A stretch of 41,662 bases of DNA. Source: Desulfobacterales bacterium (GTDB lineage Bacteria; Desulfobacterota; Desulfobacteria; Desulfobacterales; SpSt-501). Shown piece by piece: positions 1 to 9,944 of this stretch. The notes beneath the pieces are model-generated. The model was not told the DNA's origin and ran no database searches. It was given only the letters and a program-made list of their open reading frames with translations. Location of the stretch: positions 1-41,662 of the forward strand of contig JALOOU010000082.1 in NCBI GenBank assembly GCA_025454255.1, read 5' to 3'. Position 1 is the stretch's first letter, and each line of letters begins with the position of its first letter. Both the position numbers and the translations under genes were made by a program.

Positions 1-1
1 G

Positions 2-1885
2 GGCATCGTCGTCGTCTCGGCCGGCTTCCGCGAGATCGGCCCCGAGGGGCGCGCGATCGAAGACCGCATCGTCGCCACCTGCCGCGAGGCGGGGGTGCGC
101 CTGATCGGGCCGAACTGCCTCGGGGTCATCAACCCGCTGGCCGCCGTGCGGCTGAACGCCAGCTTCTCCGCGCGCATGCCCAAGGCCGGCAACGTCTCCT
201 TCATCTCCCAGAGCGGCGCGCTGTGCACGGCGGTGCTGGATTTCGCCGCCGACCGCAACTTCGGCTTCTCCAAGTTCATCTCCATCGGCAACAAGGCCGA
301 CGTCGACGAGCTGGACCTGCTGCGCTACCTGCACCAGGACCACGACACCGAGGTGATCCTGATCTACGTGGAGGAGCTGCGGCGCGGCCCGGAGTTCATC
401 GAGGCCGTCAAGGAGATCACCTGCGGCGACTACCGCCCCAAGCCGGTGCTCGTCATCAAGTCCGGCCGCACCAGCGCCGGCGCGCAGGCGGCGGCCTCCC
501 ACACCGGCTCGCTGGCCGGCACCGAGGGGGTCTACGACGCCATCTTCCTGCAGTCGGGCATCATCCGCGTGGACTCGATCGACGAACTCTTCGACTTCGC
601 CACGGCCTTCGCCTACAAGAACGAGAGCGAGCTGGGCAAGATGCGCCGCAAGGTGCCGGCGGGCAACCGCGTGGCCATCGTGACCAACGCCGGCGGACCG
701 GGCATCGTCGCCACCGACATGACCATGGTCTCCGGCCTGGAGCTGGCCCGGTTCAAGGAGGAGACGATCGAGACCCTGGCGAGCCACCTGCCCAGCACCG
801 CCAACCTGCACAACCCGGTGGACATCATCGGCGACGCCTCGATCGACCGCTACGAGAACGCCCTGGGGGCGGTCATCCGCGACGAGAACGTGGACGGCGC
901 CATGGTGATCCTCACCCCGCAGTCGATGACCGACGTCCTGGGCACGGCCGAGGCCATCGCGCGCATCGCCCGCAAATCCTTCAAGCCGATCATGTGCTGT
1001 TTCATGGGCGTCGTCGACGTCTCGCCGGGGGTCAAATACCTCCAGGAGCGCGGGATCCCGGTCTACAAGTTCCCGGAAAACGCCGCCAAGGCCTTCGGCG
1101 CGCTCTACCGCTATTCGAAGTGGCTCAACCGCCAGCGCCTGGCCCAGTACCAGCTCTCCTTCGACCGGGAGCGGGCGGCCGGGATCATCCGGGAGTGCCT
1201 CGCCCGCGGCAAGACCCGCCTGGGCGAGCTGGACGGGGTCGGCATCCTGGAGTCCTACGGGTTCAAAGTGCTGCCGACCCGCCTGGCGGCATCCGCCGAG
1301 GAGGCGGCCGCCATCGCGGCGCAGATGGGGTTCCCGGTGGTCATGAAAATCGTCTCCGACCAGATCCTGCACAAATCCGATGCCGGCGGCGTGATCGTGG
1401 GCGTCGAGAACGCCGATGCCGCCCGCCAGGCCTATGAGACCATCCTCGCCCGAGCGCGGGGCTACAAGCCCGACGCGGTCGTCGAGGGGGTGCTGGTGCA
1501 GCAGATGGCGCCCCCCGGCACCGAGGTCATCCTGGGCCTGAACCGCTACCCGATCTTCGGGCCGCTTTTGATGTTCGGCATCGGCGGCATCTTCGTCGAG
1601 GTCTTCCAGGACGTGACCTTCCGCCTGGCGCCCATCGGCCGCAACGAGGCCCGGCGCATGGTGCGGCAGATCAAGGGCTACAAGCTGCTGCAGGGGTTCA
1701 GGGGAAAACCCAAGGGCGACATCGAGTTCATCGAAAAATGCCTCGTGCGCCTGTCGCACCTGGCCATGAACCACCCGGAGATCATCGAGCTCGACATCAA
1801 CCCCTTGCTGGTGCACGCCGAGGGCGAGGGCGCCACCGCCGCCGACTGCCGCATGATTCTCAAAGCGCCCGAGGCCGCCGCCTGA
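2..1885 (+). CDS. ADP-forming acyl/acetyl-CoA synthetase (fused alpha-beta), 5' partial
   Basis: NDP-forming acyl-CoA synthetase: makes ATP and a free acid from an acyl-CoA, or the reverse, through a phosphohistidine. The reading frame is open from base 2, so the N-terminal CoA-binding part lies outside the window; the GTG at 95 is internal. Visible are the succinyl-CoA-ligase-like core (IGPNCLGVINP, SQSGAL), the ASHTGSLAGT motif with the phosphorylated histidine, and a C-terminal ATP-grasp domain beginning near GFPVVMKIVSDQILHKSDAGG. About 628 residues are present of the roughly 700 usual for fused forms, and the C terminus is complete. In anaerobes such enzymes conserve energy from acyl-CoA or salvage acids. 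It ends 14 nt before the phosphopantetheinyl transferase, so the two are probably co-transcribed. The substrate cannot be told from sequence. Confidence 0.93.
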   Translation, partial: GIVVVSAGFREIGPEGRAIEDRIVATCREAGVRLIGPNCLGVINPLAAVRLNASFSARMPKAGNVSFISQSGALCTAVLDFAADRNFGFSKFISIGNKADVDELDLLRYLHQDHDTEVILIYVEELRRGPEFIEAVKEITCGDYRPKPVLVIKSGRTSAGAQAAASHTGSLAGTEGVYDAIFLQSGIIRVDSIDELFDFATAFAYKNESELGKMRRKVPAGNRVAIVTNAGGPGIVATDMTMVSGLELARFKEETIETLASHLPSTANLHNPVDIIGDASIDRYENALGAVIRDENVDGAMVILTPQSMTDVLGTAEAIARIARKSFKPIMCCFMGVVDVSPGVKYLQERGIPVYKFPENAAKAFGALYRYSKWLNRQRLAQYQLSFDRERAAGIIRECLARGKTRLGELDGVGILESYGFKVLPTRLAASAEEAAAIAAQMGFPVVMKIVSDQILHKSDAGGVIVGVENADAARQAYETILARARGYKPDAVVEGVLVQQMAPPGTEVILGLNRYPIFGPLLMFGIGGIFVEVFQDVTFRLAPIGRNEARRMVRQIKGYKLLQGFRGKPKGDIEFIEKCLVRLSHLAMNHPEIIELDINPLLVHAEGEGATAADCRMILKAPEAAA

Positions 1886-1899
1886 CCGCAGCCGGCGAC

Positions 1900-2481
1900 A
1901 TGACCGCAACCATCACCCCGGTCATCCTGCCGGTGCCGGAGACGGTGCTCCGGCTGCCCCCCGCCGATCGGGCCCGGGCCCTGAGCGATCTGGCCCGCGA
2001 GGCGCTCGCGCTCTCGGCGCAGCGCCTGCAGATCGTTTTGGGCCCGCTTCGCAAAGACGACCGCGGGGCCCCGCTGCCGGTGGCCGGCCATTATTGGTCG
2101 CTGACCCACAAGCCGCTTTTTGCGGCGGCGGTCCTGGCGCCGGCCCCCGTGGGGCTGGACCTCGAAGCGCTCCGCCCCTGCACGCCCGCCCTGTACCGGA
2201 GATCCGCCGCGGAGAGCGAATGGGCCCTGCTGGGCGGCGGCGACCCCCGGATCACCTTCTTCCGCTGCTGGACCGCCAAGGAGGCCGTCCTGAAAGCCGG
2301 CGGGGAGGGCATCCGCGACTGGCCCCGCTGCCGCATCCACCGCGTCGACGACGACTCGCACCTGGTGGTGGACTACCGCGGCGCGCTCTGGCCCGTGGAG
2401 CAGTTTTTTTTCAGCGGCCACATCGCATCGATCGCGGGCAGCGGGTTTTGCGTGCGATGGCACCTGCAGGGCGGGCGCTAA
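1900..2481 (+). CDS. 4'-phosphopantetheinyl transferase, Sfp type
   Basis: Transfers the phosphopantetheine arm of CoA to a serine on acyl, peptidyl or aryl carrier proteins. The 193-residue product has the two superfamily signatures: VGLDLEALRP (metal-binding Asp) and WTAKEAVLKAGGEG (the (F/W)xxKEAxxK motif), together with the HYWSLTHK histidine region upstream. The ATG at 1900 is chosen because it lies just after the preceding stop; an in-frame extension further upstream overlaps the synthetase. No carrier protein, polyketide or peptide synthetase gene is in the window, so its client is unknown. It may serve fatty-acid ACP or a pathway elsewhere. Its tight linkage to the acyl-CoA synthetase suggests a shared link to CoA metabolism. 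Confidence 0.85.
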   Translation: MTATITPVILPVPETVLRLPPADRARALSDLAREALALSAQRLQIVLGPLRKDDRGAPLPVAGHYWSLTHKPLFAAAVLAPAPVGLDLEALRPCTPALYRRSAAESEWALLGGGDPRITFFRCWTAKEAVLKAGGEGIRDWPRCRIHRVDDDSHLVVDYRGALWPVEQFFFSGHIASIAGSGFCVRWHLQGGR

Positions 2482-2501
2482 CGGCCGGCCCGCCGCCGCA
2501 A

Positions 2502-2530
2502 TTGACAGGGTGTCCGGTTTCCAGTAGATT
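2502..2530 (+). promoter_or_regulatory. Sigma-70-type promoter for the hydantoinase gene
   Basis: TTGACA (2502-2507), a 17-bp spacer and TAGATT (2525-2530). The -35 is a perfect consensus match and the -10 matches at four of six positions. Transcription would begin near 2537, about 30 nt before the ATG at 2569, which has a GGGGAG-type ribosome binding site. Confidence 0.6.
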
Positions 2531-2568
2531 TTTCTACAGTCGATCACCACCATGACCGGGGAGAGGGC

Positions 2569-4269
2569 ATGATCATCGGGCTGGATGTCGGCGGCACGCA
2601 CACGGACGTCGTTCTGCTCGACCACACGGGCATCCGACGCGAGATCAAAGTCCCCACCCTCCACGCCGACCTCTTCAGCTCGGTCCTCACGGGCATCGAC
2701 GCCGTCACCGACGGCATCGACATCGCCGCCGTCAAGCGCATCGTCCTCAGCACCACCCTCACCACCAATGCCGTCATCCAGGGTCAGGTCCCGGAGGTCG
2801 GGATGGTGGTCTGCGCCGGACCGGGCATCGATCCCGTGCTGTTTCGCACCAACCGCCACTATGTCCGGGTGCGCGGGGCCGTCGACCACCGCGGGCGGGA
2901 GATCGAGGCGGTGGACCCGCAGGAGCTCCGCGCCGCGGCAGCGCAATTCCAAAGCGCCGGCATCCGCCACATCGGCGTCGTCGGCAAGTTTTCCGTCCGC
3001 AACCCCCGCCACGAGCTGCAGATCCACGAGCTCCTTCGCAGCGATTTCGAAAAAGTGTTTCTCGGCCACCGGATCTCCGGCAGCCTGAACTTCGCCCGCC
3101 GCATCGCCACCACCTACCTCAACGCCGCCGTCTTCCCGATCCACCGTAAATTTTTCGAGGCGGTCACCCGGGCCCTGGCGGCCAAAGGCATGGTCCTGCC
3201 GCTGCGGCTGCTCAAGGCCGACGGGGGCAACATGCGGCTTGAGTCCTCGCTGGAGTTTCCCGCTCAGACCATCCTCTCGGGCCCGGCCGCAAGCGTCATG
3301 GGGGCCGTGGCCATGGCCGCCGGCCCGGGAGATGCCCTGGTGATGGACATCGGCGGCACCACCACCGACATGGCGGTGCTGGTCGGCTCGGCCCCCCTGC
3401 TCGACCCGCTCGGCATCGCCATCGGCGCCCACCGGACCCTGATCCGGTCGCTGGAGACCCTCTCCATCGGGATCGGCGGCGACAGTACCGTGCGGATCGC
3501 AAACGGCCGCGTCACCGTCGGCCCCGACCGCAGCGGACCTGCCATCGTCTACGGGGGAAGCCTGCCGACCCCCACCGATGCGCTGGCCGTCCTCGGCGAG
3601 ATCGAGTCCGACCGGCGCAGCGCAGCCGCAGCCGGGCTCCAGCCGCTGGCCGAGACGCTCGGGGTCGGCGTGGCCGATTTGGCCGCCAAGGTGATGGAGA
3701 CGGCCTGTCGGGCGATGGTCGCGGCGGCCGCGGACCTAGTGGCCCACATCAACGGCAAGCCGGTCTACACCGTGCACGAACTGCTGGAGGGCTACCGCGT
3801 CCAGCCGCGCACGCTCCTGGTTCTGGGCGGCCCCGCCCCTTATTTCGCAAGACACCTGGAAAAACTCGGCACCCACCAGGTCCGGGTGGTGCCGCGCTGG
3901 CAGGTCGCCAACGCCATCGGCGCCGCACTGGCGCGGACGACCTGCGAGGTGGCCTTCTTCGCCGACACCCAGCAGCGGACGGCGGGCGCCCCGGGGGAGG
4001 GGTTCAGTCAACCGATCCCCGCCGATTTCAGTTTAGACGCCGCCCAGACCCAGGCGCTCGAACTTCTGCGGGCGAAGGCCCTAGAGCGCGGCGCCAACCC
4101 CGACTACCTCGAGATGGAGGTGGTCGACAGCCAGGTCTTCAACATGGTGCGGGGGTTCAACACGGCCGGCAAAAACATGCGGGTCCGGGTCCAGGTCAAG
4201 CCCGGCCTGATCCACGGCTACGACGAGCTGCTCGCAGCATTGGCGGCCGGCGCGGCTCAGGGCGCATAG
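2569..4269 (+). CDS. Hydantoinase A/oxoprolinase family protein
   Basis: Member of the HyuA/oxoprolinase group of the ASKHA ATPase fold, whose relatives perform ATP-dependent ring opening of hydantoins or 5-oxoproline, or act as subunits of acetone/acetophenone carboxylases. The N terminus IGLDVGGTHTDVVLLD is the phosphate-1 loop (residues ~3-18), and a second loop VMDIGGTTTDMAVLV follows at ~260. At 566 residues it is a short, stand-alone form lacking the C-terminal extension of the ~690-residue hydantoinases, and no HyuB-like partner is next to it. It has its own promoter. The substrate is unknown; the family is certain, the reaction is not. Confidence 0.88.
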   Translation: MIIGLDVGGTHTDVVLLDHTGIRREIKVPTLHADLFSSVLTGIDAVTDGIDIAAVKRIVLSTTLTTNAVIQGQVPEVGMVVCAGPGIDPVLFRTNRHYVRVRGAVDHRGREIEAVDPQELRAAAAQFQSAGIRHIGVVGKFSVRNPRHELQIHELLRSDFEKVFLGHRISGSLNFARRIATTYLNAAVFPIHRKFFEAVTRALAAKGMVLPLRLLKADGGNMRLESSLEFPAQTILSGPAASVMGAVAMAAGPGDALVMDIGGTTTDMAVLVGSAPLLDPLGIAIGAHRTLIRSLETLSIGIGGDSTVRIANGRVTVGPDRSGPAIVYGGSLPTPTDALAVLGEIESDRRSAAAAGLQPLAETLGVGVADLAAKVMETACRAMVAAAADLVAHINGKPVYTVHELLEGYRVQPRTLLVLGGPAPYFARHLEKLGTHQVRVVPRWQVANAIGAALARTTCEVAFFADTQQRTAGAPGEGFSQPIPADFSLDAAQTQALELLRAKALERGANPDYLEMEVVDSQVFNMVRGFNTAGKNMRVRVQVKPGLIHGYDELLAALAAGAAQGA

Positions 4270-4339
4270 AGCCTAAAATGCAAAAGGCCTGGGGCAGAGG
4301 GCGCAGACAAAAAGACCGGACGCATCCTCTTTTTCCCTT

Positions 4340-4394
4340 TGCTCCATGCTCGTCGCCCTATGCCCCGGCCCTTTGCTCAGTGCGCTATGCCCCA
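4340..4394. repeat. Degenerate 7-bp tandem repeat (TGCYCNN) upstream of the deacetylase gene
   Basis: Four in-phase heptamers (TGCTCCA, TGCTCGT, CGCCCTA, TGCCCCG), a six-base interruption, then TGCTCAG, TGCGCTA, TGCCCCA. The array ends about 25 bases before the start of the deacetylase gene. No coding potential is evident, and its role is unknown. Confidence 0.45.
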
Positions 4395-4418
4395 CTCTCT
4401 TTTCGAAGAGGAGCGTGA

Positions 4419-5738
4419 ATGCTGAAAGCGAAACACAGGGTCGGGCTGGTCTTCTTCCCGGCCTACGACTGGGCCATCAGCCCCTCTCACCCGGAACGCG
4501 AGGAGCGGCTGCTCTACACCCAGGACCAGATCCTGGAAGAGGGGCTCTTCGACATCGACGGCATCGTCGAGCTGAAACCGGACCTGGCGGGCCTGGCCGA
4601 TATCCAGCGCGTCCACTTCTGCGTGCCCGATGTGTGGAGCGTCGCCACCGAGTCGCACTTCATCAGCGCCGGGGGGGCCCGCACGATCGGCCGAGCCGTG
4701 ATGGAGAAGGAGATCGAAAAGGGGTTCGCCCTGGTGCGCCCGCCGGGGCATCACGCCATGCGCGTGGTCCACGGCTCGCGCGGGTTCTGCAACATCAACA
4801 TCGAAGCCGTCATGATCGAGCACCTGCGGCGCGCCTACGGCCTCAACCGGGTCGCGGTGGTCGACACCGACTGCCACCACGGCGACGGCACCCAGGACAT
4901 CTACTGGCACGACCCGGACACCCTTTTCATATCCCTGCACCAGGACGGCCGCACCCTCTACCCGGGCTCCGGCTTTCCCGGCGAACTGGGGGGCCCGAAC
5001 GCCTACGCCCGCACCCTCAACATCCCGCTGCCGCCGCACACCGGCGAGGAGGGGTTTCTCCACATCATCCGGCACGTCGTCAAGCCGATTTTGGAAGAGT
5101 TCCAGCCGGACCTGATCGTCAACTCGGCCGGCCAGGACAACCATTACACCGACCCGATCACCCACATGAACTTCTCCGCCCAGGGGTATGCCGAGCTGAC
5201 CTCGCTGCTGAACGCCGACATCGCCGTGCTGGAGGGCGGCTACGCCATCGAGGCCGCCCTGCCCTATGTGAACCTGGGCATCGTTTTGGCCATGGCCGGC
5301 CTCGACTACAGCCATGTACGCGAGCCGGATTACAGCCCCGAGCGGGTGCGGCAGGAGCCCAGCGTCACCGAGGCGGTCAAAAAGACGGGGGACTTGGTGC
5401 TCGGCGCCTGGCGGGACCGGGGGCGCCTGCGGGAGCGGCTGCTCGCGGACCGCGGCTGCCATCGCCGCTCCCGGCGCATCTACTACGACACGGACGGGAT
5501 CAACGAATCCCAGGAGGAGGTGGTGCAGCTGTGCGAGGAGTGCGGCGGCGCCCTCAAAATCGAATCCAACTCCGACCGCGGGGCCCATGTCCTGGCCGTT
5601 CACATCCCCGCCAAGGCTTGCCGCTCTTGCCGGGAAACCGGCTACCGCTGGTACGACGAGGCGCGCGTCAAACGATTCGACCGCATTTTTCTTCAGGACC
5701 GCCCGCAGGACAAATACACCGTCAAGCAGAAAGATTGA
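4419..5738 (+). CDS. Histone deacetylase-like amidohydrolase with C-terminal zinc ribbon
   Basis: Arginase/deacetylase-fold Zn-dependent amidohydrolase, related to class II HDACs, acetoin-utilisation AcuC and acetylpolyamine amidohydrolases. The 439-residue product carries the His-His charge-relay pair (VRPPGHHA), metal ligands in DTDCHHGDG, the third metal-ligand region as SAGQDNHYTDP (Q replaces the usual F), and the transition-state tyrosine in LEGGY. From ~residue 340 there is an extension with CEEC and CRSC pairs, typical of a zinc ribbon and not part of the minimal deacetylase. The start is set by AGGAG in gaagaggagcgtga just before the ATG. The histidine kinase follows after 9 nt. Substrate could be an acetyl-lysine protein, acetylpolyamine or small amide; the ribbon hints at protein or nucleic-acid contact (inference). 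Confidence 0.87.
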   Translation: MLKAKHRVGLVFFPAYDWAISPSHPEREERLLYTQDQILEEGLFDIDGIVELKPDLAGLADIQRVHFCVPDVWSVATESHFISAGGARTIGRAVMEKEIEKGFALVRPPGHHAMRVVHGSRGFCNINIEAVMIEHLRRAYGLNRVAVVDTDCHHGDGTQDIYWHDPDTLFISLHQDGRTLYPGSGFPGELGGPNAYARTLNIPLPPHTGEEGFLHIIRHVVKPILEEFQPDLIVNSAGQDNHYTDPITHMNFSAQGYAELTSLLNADIAVLEGGYAIEAALPYVNLGIVLAMAGLDYSHVREPDYSPERVRQEPSVTEAVKKTGDLVLGAWRDRGRLRERLLADRGCHRRSRRIYYDTDGINESQEEVVQLCEECGGALKIESNSDRGAHVLAVHIPAKACRSCRETGYRWYDEARVKRFDRIFLQDRPQDKYTVKQKD

Positions 5739-5747
5739 ACCGCGCCC

Positions 5748-7298
5748 ATGAACGAGAATCAGTTGAGGCTCCTTCGGACCCTGTTCGACATCGCGCCCTG
5801 CGGCATCCTCATTGCCGACAGCGATGCGCGCATCGTCAAGGCCAATCCGGCGTTCATGGCCATGTTCGGCACCACGCCCGCAGAACTGGCGCAGGTGGCC
5901 GCCGGCACCGCTCCGGCCGGAGAAGGACTGGCGGTTCTGATGCGCCGCTGCCGGGACCACATCGCCGCTCCGGAAACGCAGCGCGCCGCCCTGCGGGTGG
6001 AGGTGACCCGCAAGGACGGCAGCCCTTTCGTCGGAACGGTATGCACCCAAGCGATCGACCTCGGCGGACGCATGTGGGTGGCCGGTTTCATTCAGGACAT
6101 CACCGGTCAGGCCTTGATGGAAAAGGAGCGTGAGCTGATTTCGGCCCAAGGCCGGCAGGCCCAGAAAATGGAGGCCATCGGCACTCTGGCCGGGGGCATC
6201 GCACACGACTTCAACAACCTGCTGATGGGCATACAGGGAAACGTCTCCCTGATCATGCTCAACAAGGACCCCGGCCACCGCGACGCGGTCTACCTGAAAA
6301 ACATCGAAAGGGCGGTCGCACGCGGCTCCGAGCTGACCCGGCAGGTCCTGGGGTTCGCCCGCAGCGGCAAATACGAGGTGCGCCCGACCGACTTCAACCA
6401 CTTGATCGAGCGGGCGGCGGCGCTGTTCGGGCGCTCGCGCAAGGAAGTCACGATCCGGAAGATCCTGCAGGAGCCCCTCTGGACCATCGAGGCCGATGCC
6501 GACCAAATGGATCAGGTCATGCTCAATTTGCTGGTCAACGCGTGGGAGGCCATGCCCGGCGGGGGGGAGGTGGTCTTGGAAACCGCCAACGTGACGGTGG
6601 AGGAGAACACTCCCGGCCGTCCGCCGGATGCCCCCCCGGGCCGCTACATCTGCATCACGGTGGCCGACACCGGTGTCGGGATGGATGCCCAGACCCAGGC
6701 CCGGATTTTCGAGCCGTTCTTCACCACCAAGAAGACCGGCAGCGCAACCGGCCTGGGGCTATCCTCGGTCTTCGGCGTCGTTCAGAATCACCATGGCTTC
6801 ATAACGGTGCGCAGCGGCAAAGGGCGCGGCACGACCTTTCGGGTGTACCTGCCGGCATCCGCGCCGCCCCCCGTGCACCGGGCCGCGGCCCCCGGCGCCG
6901 GCAACAGCCGCGGCCCGATCACGCTTCTGCTGGTGGAGGACGAGGAGATGGTCGCGGCCATCGCCGAGCAGATGCTGGCCCGCGTCGGCCACAGGGTCTT
7001 TCTGGCCAGGAGCGGAGCGGAGGCGGTTGCGATCTACCAGGAGCAGCGCGATGCCATCGATCTGGTCATTCTCGATATGATCATGCCGGGCTTGAGCGGC
7101 GCCGACACCTTCGATCGGCTCAAGGCCATCGATCCGGCCGTGAGGGTATTGCTTTCGAGCGGTTACAGCTTGGACGGGCAGGCGCAGGAAATCATGGACC
7201 GCGGCTGCCTCGGATTCATCCAGAAGCCCTTCTCGATCGAGCAGCTCTCCCAGAAAATCCGAGCGATCCTGTCCGCCGGCGAACGCCCCCCCGGCTGA
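5748..7298 (+). CDS. Hybrid sensor histidine kinase (PAS-HisKA-HATPase-REC)
   Basis: Cytosolic sensor kinase of 516 residues with no membrane segment. Domains in order: a PAS domain (~8-120), a HisKA dimerisation helix with the phospho-acceptor His at ~153 in [12 protein letters not shown], an ATPase domain with N box ([11 protein letters not shown]), G boxes ([19 protein letters not shown]), and a C-terminal receiver domain (~395-512) with the phosphorylatable Asp in [10 protein letters not shown]. The HDFNNLL signature places it in the family whose members commonly end in a receiver. It starts 9 nt after the deacetylase stop, so both are probably one transcript. No DNA-binding response regulator is adjacent. 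The signal is unknown; PAS suggests an intracellular redox or small-molecule cue. Confidence 0.92.
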   Translation: MNENQLRLLRTLFDIAPCGILIADSDARIVKANPAFMAMFGTTPAELAQVAAGTAPAGEGLAVLMRRCRDHIAAPETQRAALRVEVTRKDGSPFVGTVCTQAIDLGGRMWVAGFIQDITGQALMEKERELISAQGRQAQKMEAIGTLAGGIAHDFNNLLMGIQGNVSLIMLNKDPGHRDAVYLKNIERAVARGSELTRQVLGFARSGKYEVRPTDFNHLIERAAALFGRSRKEVTIRKILQEPLWTIEADADQMDQVMLNLLVNAWEAMPGGGEVVLETANVTVEENTPGRPPDAPPGRYICITVADTGVGMDAQTQARIFEPFFTTKKTGSATGLGLSSVFGVVQNHHGFITVRSGKGRGTTFRVYLPASAPPPVHRAAAPGAGNSRGPITLLLVEDEEMVAAIAEQMLARVGHRVFLARSGAEAVAIYQEQRDAIDLVILDMIMPGLSGADTFDRLKAIDPAVRVLLSSGYSLDGQAQEIMDRGCLGFIQKPFSIEQLSQKIRAILSAGERPPG

Positions 7299-7326
7299 CC
7301 CGGCGGCCGCAACGCGGCTGCCGGGT
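7298..7326. terminator. Hairpin between convergent genes
   Basis: ACCCGGCGGCCGC (7298-7310), loop AAC, GCGGCTGCCGGGT (7314-7326): a 13-bp stem with one G-U pair, overlapping the kinase stop codon and lying between convergent transcripts. There is no strong T tract, so termination is inferred from the strength and position of the stem. Confidence 0.45.
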
Positions 7327-7355
7327 CGCCCGCTGCCTTCCCCAAGGGCTCACGG

Positions 7356-9822
<2,467 letters not shown>

Positions 9823-9878
9823 TTGACCTTCTCCTTGGTTGAAGGGATACCGGCCGCCCGGGGGCGCCGACATACTGC

Positions 9879-9907
9879 TTTACATAAACGTTTTAGTCTA
9901 TTATTCT
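9879..9907 (+). promoter_or_regulatory. Candidate promoter for dsbD
   Basis: TTTACA (9879-9884), 17-bp spacer, TATTCT (9902-9907). The predicted transcript start near 9914 leaves ~30 nt before the GTG at 9945. It overlaps the divergent metK promoter on the other strand. Confidence 0.45.
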
Positions 9908-9923
9908 GCCCTCGAAAAGTCAA
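9895..9923 (-). promoter_or_regulatory. Promoter of the metK-ahcY operon
   Basis: Read on the minus strand: TTGACT (9923-9918), 17-bp spacer, TAGACT (9900-9895). Transcription would begin near 9888, about 65 nt upstream of metK. Confidence 0.6.
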
Positions 9924-9944
9924 ACCGCAAACGGGATCTACACA

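Noticed and set aside
1678..3432. Long minus-strand open frame (584 residues) opposite the synthetase, transferase and hydantoinase genes
   Set aside because: It spans three well-recognised plus-strand genes, has Gly/Asp/Arg/Ala-biased low-complexity composition and no domain; a shadow of GC-rich coding DNA.
9823..9894. SAM or SAH riboswitch in the metK leader
   Set aside because: The leader is only ~65 nt and no matching fold or conserved riboswitch core was recognised.
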